From: Aurelia coerulea | Taxonomy: Eukaryota > Cnidaria > Scyphozoa > Semaeostomeae > Ulmaridae | Direction: 5' to 3' | NCBI GenBank assembly: GCA_039566865.1 | Contig: CM076951.1 | Span: 13,215,484 to 13,279,483, forward strand | DNA: 64,000 bases | Part shown: piece by piece, positions 56,585 through 64,000 of the stretch | Position numbering within the stretch: position 1 is the stretch's first letter | Layout of the letters: each line of letters opens with the position of its first letter | The notes under the pieces: model-generated | Database searches by the model: none | Told to the model about the DNA's origin: nothing | What the model saw: only the letters and a program-made list of their open reading frames with translations | Position numbers and translations under genes: made by a program

Positions 56585-57096
56585 TTTGTAGCGTGCTCAA
56601 AAAAATATCTCATTTAGGGCCAGAATACCATCCCTTGTCCGGTCGAAGAATATTGACCTTCGTTCAAACATCCATAAAATCCGCTACAAATAAGATATAA
56701 TGATGAAAATGTCAGCGATTATGCGTAATGCCCTAAGCAATAACCTAAATACATTCGCTGCTTTTAGATCTCGAAATCGCAAGCAGTTTTTAGTGATTTC
56801 AACAGAGGTGTCATATGGGCCTACATGTCTTCTCGAATAAATGCGAGTCCTGGAACTTAAACGGACCTAGTATACTTTCTACAGCTGAATAATTCACTCA
56901 CCAATAACTGCAGCATATATTTGGCTCCATTCTGACATGAAATCACTGCTAAAAACGATGAAAAACAACCATTTCCTAGCAAATTTGCACAGCACCTTGC
57001 AGTCCATCTTTTTCATACAACGAGCTCGTTCGACTAGTTCTCAGAAAAGCACGAGGCTTCTAGTGTCATGGCTCTCAGGTAGAATTTGTGCCATGG
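56585..57096 (+). repeat. left inverted arm of the large right-end unit
   Basis: Matches 63655-64000 in reverse complement: shared segments include GGGCCAGAATACCATCCCTT, GGTCGAAGAATATTGACCTT, TCCATAAAATCCGCTACAA and AGCCATGACACTAGAAGCCTC (complement). The left arm has about 160 bp extra (56695-56860). The match stops at CCATGG (57091-57096; 63655-63661) and runs to the window edge on the other side. Confidence 0.85.
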
Positions 57097-58891
57097 TCTT
57101 TGGGTCTTGTGTGTTGTTGATACGTTGCAAACATAGGAAAACAATGATAAGTTTGTTCAAAACTTTAACAATACAACTTCGGTACCACCATGAAAGAGAT
57201 CTTTTTGGCCCCCCTCCTGTAGACGCAGGAACCGGGGAGCTAAATAAAGAAGGAAAGAAGCGCCCTTTCTATTTTCAGCAAGTGCCCCTTCTGTTTAATT
57301 ACCCTGGGTAACACAGCCCCAACTTTTTATTAAGGCTCTTGTACCCATGGTATAGTTTCATGAAAAAGTGCCCTTCAGTTGTCGTGCCCCCAACTTTGAC
57401 ATACTTCCTTTGGCCCTGCTCCCTCCTCTCTATTGAAAGGAGCCTTACTACCTACTGGGCATATACCCGTTTTTTTGTGAATCCTGCCCTATTCGATAGA
57501 TATCATTTACGTATAATTCTTCCCCCCTCCATAAACCCTTTTAATTGTTTTTCAAAAATCCTTTTCCGTTATTGTGGCAAATAGGAAAACCTTAAACAGT
57601 AACGAAATAATTTGTGCATAGATCATACTGCTAGATTAGAGCAACATGCTATTTCCAAAAATTTGAAAATTTTGTTGTTGCCAGTCAACTTGGTTTTTGA
57701 TGAAATCCATCACAAAGGGTTATTTGAGGCACCTTTTGGTTTTGTTTTCGCCTTGCATACTTTTAAAAAGTGGTTTCTTACTTGCGGGTTCTTATTGTGT
57801 TTTGATTATTTCCTCGGAAATTTTGAAAAAATTCTCAGCCAGACATGCTTTGATTGCACTTTATCCTCCCAGATATGGGATTGCCAGGTTTGTCCTTTAT
57901 TCATGGCTGCCTCTAAATAACCGCACCTTCCCAAAAGTGATAGGAATCCAACAAATTAAGCCCGAATCCCGCGGCAAGGGGTTGCCAACATTCGGGTACC
58001 GTTTTACAGACCGCATCCCTCAACATTAATGCAAGGATAATTTCTTTAATTTGAAATCTTTCACTGCATAGTTCATTTCAAAGTTTTAGTCCTTTGCAAA
58101 ATCTCGAAATTATGTGTAAGAGAGATCTTACACACAACCAAGACCTTAATGTTGTTCGCCAAACTGGCAACTGTAGCCTGGCGAAATGGGATAGTTAACT
58201 GTTTCCTGTCAGCACCTGTACTGTCAATTGTTGTGGCAATACCTGACGTTATCCAAAACACAAAACTCTCAGACGAGAAACTACAACCCCTAGCTTATAA
58301 AACACAAAACATTCCTAAGAAGAAAGGAATACTAAGAACTAAGGGTATTGCCATAACAGTTGCAATACTATCTGAAAGGATATCTCTGCTTTTAGATTCC
58401 CGTGACATTGAGCCAAGATATTGACCTAGAAAGAAATGTAAGCTTTGATAGACAACGCTGTTGATGAAAGTTTCTGCAGTATGAACTATGCTGTAGGTAT
58501 TTTCTCGGTCATATACACATTTTTTGAAAGAAATATAAAATATGACCAATGATTATTACAATTTCTGAAAATTGGAGCACTCAAGCTTCTAATGAATATT
58601 TTCTTTGCTTTCTCTGTCTGAATTTACCTCTTGGTGCTAATTTTATAGAGTTTTTTTCCATTCCTCTGACTTCATAGTGAAGTATGTAAGGTCGTTTTTC
58701 TTTACCCTGGGTATCAGAGCCTTAATAAATTGTTCGGGTACCGTCCCCCAATTTCTCATTAAGGCTCTAGTACCCAAGGTAGTTTTTCTTTTACATGAAA
58801 ATTGAATGTATGCATGTACATGAAAACACAATTTTGCATTTATCATTGCACCATACAAGATTGCCAAATAGAAGATACTTACATTGGTCAT
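57097..58891. other. interval between left arm and gene; two small hairpins
   Basis: 57300-57352 and 58703-58781 each hold TACCCTGGGTA, then AAGGCTCT(T/A)GTACCCA, pairing as short hairpins of one family. ORFs at 56937-57311, 57612-57920 and 58149-58424 lack domains. No gene supported. Confidence 0.45.
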
Positions 58892-59338
58892 TTATGGTCC
58901 ATCAATTAGTCCCCAGCTTACGATTTCGCGTTTCAACTCTAACAGTGAATCATTCACATATGCTGGCGTTTTTGGATCATCATTGTCCAACGATTCGTCT
59001 TCTTCATCGTCATCGTCATCACCAAGTTTACTTCCATCCTTCTCTTTGTCTTTGGCACTACCTGCCTCCACATTCTTTATAGCATCACTTGCTTTCTGTG
59101 TGAGAGATTCAATTGCACGTATGATTCCATCTTTGCATATGTGACATGTGCTGCACCCAGATGGAGAGCATGATTCGTGAAAAGAATGTCCACAACCATG
59201 GAGAATCTTTGACTTCTCTGACTTGTTGGTGCATCCTGCATCACAACTTCTGCAGCAAAAGAGTAACGAAGGGTTACTGAAAATCAAGAAGGTTCTGTGC
59301 GGCAAAATGACAAATCCCCTTGCTACACACACCCTGCA
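58892..59338 (-). pseudogene. last exon of inverted-arm gene: RING-like finger and acidic tail
   Basis: Begins after the acceptor TTTCCCATTTGCAG|GG and reads GFVILPHRTFLIFSN, then a cysteine/histidine cluster: CRSCDAGC, HGCGHSFHESC and CSTCHIC. This gives C-x2-C ... C-x-H-x3-H-x2-C ... C-x2-C spacing, a RING/PHD-like fold. A DDDDDEEDES acidic stretch and LELKREIVSWGLIDGP follow to the stop at 58892. The frame itself is intact here. It is the 3' part of the gene spanning to 63426. Confidence 0.65.
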
Positions 59339-59770
59339 AATGGGAAAATATTTACGCAAGCCAATACTTCAAAGCGTCAATGTGTCTGCGTTTCTAGGGT
59401 GCCTATGTTACTGTGTTGAAACTTCTCCATGAATTGAAAAATGTAAGGTCATCATAACAATAAACAGTTACACCCACCTATGTCATGTCTCGTTCTTATG
59501 ATCTATTTTGACGAACAGCCGCCACTACCAAACTTTTTTCATAATCATTGTGTGTTTCAATAACCTCTAATGCATCAATCTTGTATGCTAATTATTTATC
59601 TTCATAACACTTGGGTTATCAAAACTTAATTTGGCCCTGACGCTACTATTGGATCTGATGAGCATCTTGAATTTTTTCATCGGATGGTCAACAAATTAGA
59701 AAAATCAGACACATGTGGCCAATTTAAACAGTTCCCAACCAACAAATTCGATCAATAAATTGGTCTTACC

Positions 59771-61391
59771 AACTGTACCCCTTTGAAAATGCTTGCAGCA
59801 CGAACCTACCCCAAATGCACAAACCTTTTTGGATTTGGTCCTGTTCCAAGGAACTGGAAGCCAAGAGGCAGGATCTTTGATCCGACAACAGTGTCTCCAT
59901 ACAGCTGAGGCATCCTCCATTACGTCATGTTCTTTTGTTTCCTTTTTGGCCTTGGAACTTGGATTGCACAATGTGGATTATTCCTTATTTCTCTCAGGAC
60001 CTCAATGATGAATTTTGCAGCAGATAATTTGAGCCCCTCTAGCTTGTCATGGCTGAATGAGAACTTCCTATGGGGAACAAAGACTGATTGGAATTCCATG
60101 GATGCTACCTTATTTCCATCAAGAGCTCTTGCTTTCTTTTGCAGCACTGGACCATCGTCGCAGACATTTGTTTGGGCTCTTAAAAGGGAGTGGAAATTCT
60201 CCACGGGGTACTCATCCAGAGCATTTAGATGTTTCATCATCGTTTCATATAGGGGATGGCCTTTCTCTTTCCAGAAGAGGAAATTACTCAGCCATACAAG
60301 GGGAGCTTTGTCGTAGTGATGCCTCTTGAAACAGAAGAACATTATCCAGCATCGAAACATTGCATCGACATATTGCTCCGTGTTGCCATTTTTGAAAATG
60401 ATGGAATAGATGGAGAGGACAAGTGGGAGATAATTGTCGAGAAGATTTAGCAGTGTCAGGTATTGCAAATCTTTGCATTTTGAGAAGGCAACTATCACAT
60501 TATCTCGTACCAACGTCCAGCCTCCATAAACGAGCTCCTCAATTAAAGAAATTCTCCATGCTTTTGGCTTGTTTGCCAATATCTTCCGTTTTCCGAAGAT
60601 CCAAGAATATGCTTTCTTGAAGAAATCGATGTGCAAAAGACAGACACATTCTCTGGCATTTAGTTGTACATGCAAAGGACCAATGAAAGGGACGATATTG
60701 CTGAGAGTTTTGGGAGCATCAATTGGTGGGTTGTGCTAGATTTGTCTCATGTAAAATTGAGCTGGCCAGTCTCCCGGTTGAGGGCAGGCAAATTTTGAAA
60801 GGTAGTTGCCCAGGCCATGATGAATAGCATGTTTTGCTGCCACAAGGAAGTTGTTGAAACTTTTCAAAGGCAACTCTAATTCATCGACAAGTCTGCAGTG
60901 GGTCATTTTACGCATGGCACGAGTTGATTGTTGCTCTTGGTAGTCATGTACACTGACTCTGTGTCTTTCGGCTTCAGGATCAAAAAAGGCGGAATGAATC
61001 CAAAAAGGCATGGCTGATGCATATGTCCCTGAGATCTTTTTGAGGCTATCTGTCGCAAATGCTTTCAATAAATTTTGATCTAGGCCAAGTGGATGACAGG
61101 TGTTTTCATTTTGGGGGATCGCAGGAATGCCACAAAATCTTTTGATAAGGACCGTTGCCATACTCCTAGCAAACGACGTTTTTTCATCTTTCGGGCGCTG
61201 TTTCGTGTGTATGTTTGTGTAGTCATCGATCATCAGCACGAGCAGGTCGTTCTTATCACAATCATCTTGCACAAAGTCCAAGACAATTCTTTCATGAGAA
61301 GCAGCAATTTTGCTGAGCTCTCGCTTCTGGGTTCATTTGGATGCTGCTATCCCTGTCTGGTTGAGCATTGCCAATCCTGTTTCACTGATCC
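59771..61391 (-). pseudogene. large central exon of inverted-arm gene, two stops and one frameshift
   Basis: Starts after TTTTATTGACAG|GG at 61391 (phase fits the previous exon) and reads ISETGLAMLNQTGIAAS, an in-frame TGA at 61333-61335, then LVLMIDDYTNIHTKQRP and MATVLIKRFCGIPAIP. A second in-frame TAG lies at 60736-60738, after which the same frame continues with FIGPLHVQLN, LVYGGWTLVRDNV, HYDKAPLVWL and ENFHSLLRAQTN. Near 59950 the frame shifts; KVCAFGVGSCCKHFQRG runs to a donor GTTG|GTAAGA at about 59770. The family recurs at 33100-33610. Function unknown; not a recognisable DDE transposase. Confidence 0.7.
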
Positions 61392-61425
61392 CTGTCAATA
61401 AAATTATGCTGTTATTTTTGTAATA

Positions 61426-61571
61426 TACCGGGTGAATAAAAAGAAAGTAAGCATTTTCTCATCTAAGTTAGCCTTTGACTGATCAATTAACATTCAAGAA
61501 TTGAGCATCGGCCACGTAATTTTTATTCCACAGACTACCAAACGCTTTAACTTTTTTTTAATCACCCAGTA
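61426..61571. mobile_element. 146-bp mariner-end MITE in intron
   Basis: TACCGGGTGAATAAAAAG at 61426 pairs with the complement ending ATCACCCAGTA at 61571. It lies in the intron between 61391 and 61994 of the inverted-arm gene. Confidence 0.75.
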
Positions 61572-61993
61572 TATTCAATTGAATGTAAGAAAAATCAAAA
61601 TTCCACCTTTATCATTGGACTGAAAAATGAAGAGTGTGACCAAAACATCAGAAGGACAGTTTTCTGCATTGAGTGGCGGTCCGATTTTAAAACTGTTTTC
61701 TCACACACAACAGTTTAGTACGAGAAAAAAATATAGTAGAACAAAGAATGTTCTTGAATGCAGAAAGATTTGATAAAAACAAAAACTTTGAAACTTGTAT
61801 CCTATCAATTCATGCATCTGTTTAGAAATTTTCTTGCTCTAACAAATACATATCTTACCTATTTTAAGGTGGTACCAAATAAAACAGTCGCAGAGCAACA
61901 TCGTTTTTATTGCATCAGTAAGCGATAACTGCTAGCGTAGCAACTTGATCTAAAATTGCAAATTACATACTAATGTTGCTGTTATTACATACC

Positions 61994-62623
61994 TTTGCTA
62001 ACCACTTCATTTGCAACGATCTTCTGAAGCCAGTTTGCCTTATGAGATTGCCCAAACATCAACATGTAGATTATGGCAACTACTTTCTTTTGATTTTGTT
62101 TCTCTTTGCTATTTGACTGATCATCAGTGGACATGGCTTGAACAATTGTTTCAAAAAGTTTGTCAGCTCCTGATGCGTGACATATTTCTTTCATTGCTTC
62201 AGGCTCAAATGGTGGCACAACAGATTTGCCATACTTTTCCCACATGAGATTTCGGCAGAGTTTCACTTGATGCTGAAGATCCACACTGTTTGCCATTTTT
62301 TCTTCAACTTTTGATATAAATTTTGCAGGAACATATGCATAATCTTCTCCTACCTCTACCTTCCCCACACCACATAGTTCTATCACATCTGGTGGAGCAC
62401 GAGGGACATATCTGGAAAGATTTTTAGGCACCAAGCAAAATGTTTCGCCAGCTATTTCAACCTCCTCAAAACTCTGCACCATGCCATCCCTTGTATCTTT
62501 GACTTCCTCAGCTTTGTGCACCTTAGAAGGGTTTAGAGCATCATCTATTGACGTCTCGCTGCGACTTCTTATTCTCTGAACTCTCCTCAATAGGCTTGTA
62601 TCCCTTGGATATTATTTGCTGTA
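61994..62623 (-). pseudogene. second exon of inverted-arm gene
   Basis: Begins after TTCTTTTACAG|ATACAG and ends at AAAG|GTATGT at 61993. The first 20 codons look coding in one frame (IQQIISKGYKPIEESSENKK) and the rest in another (IDDALNPSKVHKAEEV, YVPRAPPDVIELCGVGKVEV, KKVVAIIYMLMFGQ), so a frameshift lies near 62560. Mixed acidic/basic, no recognised domain. Confidence 0.6.
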
Positions 62624-62759
62624 TCTGTAAAAGAAATTTTATGTAATTTTACAGCCGCAATAATGAAACAAGGATTAGTTCCAGTTAGCCCTTTAAGCTA
62701 GCGAGAGGCGTTATGTGATGTTTAATGGTAGGCATAGGCATAGGCGTAGGAGACAGGGG

Positions 62760-62785
62760 GCTGGGGGGCTGCAGCCCCCCTCCCA
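62760..62785. repeat. GGGGGCTGCAGCCCCC palindrome
   Basis: A GC-rich perfect palindrome centred on CTGCAG at about 62772, in AT-rich DNA between two exons. Probably the core of a small repeat or MITE in the intron. Confidence 0.5.
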
Positions 62786-63167
62786 ACACCGGGAAAATAT
62801 GCAAAAATCGACCAGAATCGGGCAGAAATCTGCCTTAAGTGGGGCAAAATTTTCTTAAACAATAGATTTTTATCGAGCAGCTCCCTAAATTTCATTTCCT
62901 CCCACGCCCATGATGGGTAGGCACACACAATTGCTAGACGCTGAGGCTGTACACACGCAGTAGTCCAAAAAGGGAATAGTTTAATCGCTGCAGCATAGAA
63001 CATATAGAATACAGAAAGAAAAGCTTTTTGAATTTTTCGTTTGACACTGTTCACTTCATATTGCGCAATGGATGAGATGCGACTGTGAAAAAACCAGAAA
63101 GCCTAGTTGAATTAAACTGCCGGAAAGCATTGCAGAGACTTTAATATAATGAAGAGTATACATACCA

Positions 63168-63426
63168 TTATGTAGCCTGGCATACTGCTGTAATCAGCTG
63201 GTAGTTTTGAAGTGTAGGCTGGCATCTCCCAACATTTTTTCAGGCAATCCTTGCAAATTTGTAAGTATTTGGCCGATGTTCTCCTGAGGTCAAATGCTTT
63301 CAGAAACACTCTGCCATCTTTTACCCTCTTCTTCAACATCACCATGTCATTTGATGAACTTTCCCACTGTTCATGGAGAGAGTTTGCACATTTTTGCTGT
63401 TGCTGACAACGTTTAGGTTTATTCAT
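63168..63426 (-). CDS. first coding exon of inverted-arm gene
   Basis: ATG at 63426 opens MNKPKRCQQQQKCANSLHEQ, then MVMLKKRVKDGRVFLKAF, CKDCLKKCWEMP and PADYSSMPGYIM before a donor ATG|GTATGT at 63168. Cys-rich pairs may bind metal. Phase 0 joins the exon at 62623. It begins about 230 bp inside the right inverted arm, consistent with arm-driven expression. Confidence 0.55.
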
Positions 63427-63654
63427 TTTTCAGAGTAAAATCGAAGAAAGGTATCTACTCAGCATTAAAATTTAACACTGACACTTGTTTATGCAAAACA
63501 TTAATCCATATAGCCCCTAAAATTACTTTTGAAACAATGAAAATGCAAAACTAACATGGAAAAAATGACAGCATTTCCCCAAGGTGCAAATCGATTGAAG
63601 TTTCTTACAATGAAACTCATCAATTGCAACCAGTTGTTACAAACATGAGGGAGG

Positions 63655-64000
63655 GCCATGGCACAAATTCTACCTGAGAGCCATGACACTAGAAGCCTCG
63701 ATGCTTTACCAAGAACTAGTTGAACGAGCTCGCTGTATGAAAAAGATGGACTGCAAGGTGCCGTGCAAATTTGCTAGGAAATGGTTGTTTTTCATCGTTT
63801 TTAGCAGTGATTTCATGTCAGAATGGAGCCAAATATATGCTGCAGTCATTGGTGAGTGAATTATTCAGTTGTAGAAAGTATATTAGGTCAGTTTAATTGT
63901 AGCGGATTTTATGGATGTTTGAACAAAGGTCAATATTCTTCGACCGGACAAGGGATGGTATTCTGGCCCTAAATGAGATATTTTTTTGAGCATGCTACAA
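63655..64000 (-). repeat. right inverted arm, continuing past window end
   Basis: Reverse complement of 56585-57096 without its 160-bp insert. The outermost GAGCATGCTACAA coincides with the window edge, so the true terminus is not visible. Confidence 0.85.

Noticed and set aside
60256..60620. Plus-strand ORFs opposite the large central exon
   Set aside because: The minus strand carries the conserved family sequence also seen at 33 kb; these are shadows.

Overview
This is eukaryotic, AT-rich, intron-bearing and extremely repeat-dense DNA, most likely from an invertebrate metazoan. The mix of P-element/THAP, adintovirus-like (Maverick/Polinton), LINE, GIY-YIG and foldback elements fits a cnidarian best, but that is an inference from element content, not a species call. 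Almost everything recognisable is mobile or recently mobile DNA. No convincing tRNA, rRNA or CRISPR array was seen. ORFs are short and split by introns, frameshifts or stops; only the viral-type block and one zinc-finger gene hold clean complete ORFs.

Layout: (1) 1-6530, a satellite array of about 80 units of 81 bp, continuing off the left edge. (2) 7061-10271, a 3.2 kb foldback with about 0.9 kb arms, invaded by a TTAA-ended MITE. (3) 10290-14654, roughly 200-bp tandem repeats, an inverted LINE remnant and a 0.7 kb repeat present twice. (4) 14655-20515, an endogenous adintovirus/Polinton-like block with nine ORFs: RING-TM protein, Cys-rich protein, pX/pVI-like core peptides, Arg-rich peptide, two acidic coiled-coil proteins and an adenain-type cysteine protease. 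Replication, integration, packaging and major capsid genes are not visible. (5) 20520-35400, a sea of MITEs and foldbacks with exons of one minus-strand ankyrin-like gene (25.5-27.9 kb) and single exons or pseudoexons of unknown gene families. (6) 35948-40075, a P-element-like transposon with terminal inverted repeats, carrying a broken THAP/P-type transposase and a convergent intact C2H2 zinc-finger gene. (7) 41.8-49.5 kb, nested mariner-end (TACCGGGTG) foldbacks and a GIY-YIG retroelement tail. (8) 49.9-53.5 kb, pieces of an uncharacterised family, including an inverted-repeat element enclosing a correctly phased two-exon gene with a winged-helix-like segment. (9) 56585-64000, long inverted arms around a four-exon, decayed gene with a C-terminal RING-like finger; a second broken copy of that gene lies near 33 kb.

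The viral block is the only region that reads as a cooperating gene set. Its protease retains its catalytic residues, and the two small basic proteins beside it carry six matches to the classical adenain cleavage consensus. The P-element unit and the inverted-arm unit at the right end are the best candidates for undescribed mobile systems.
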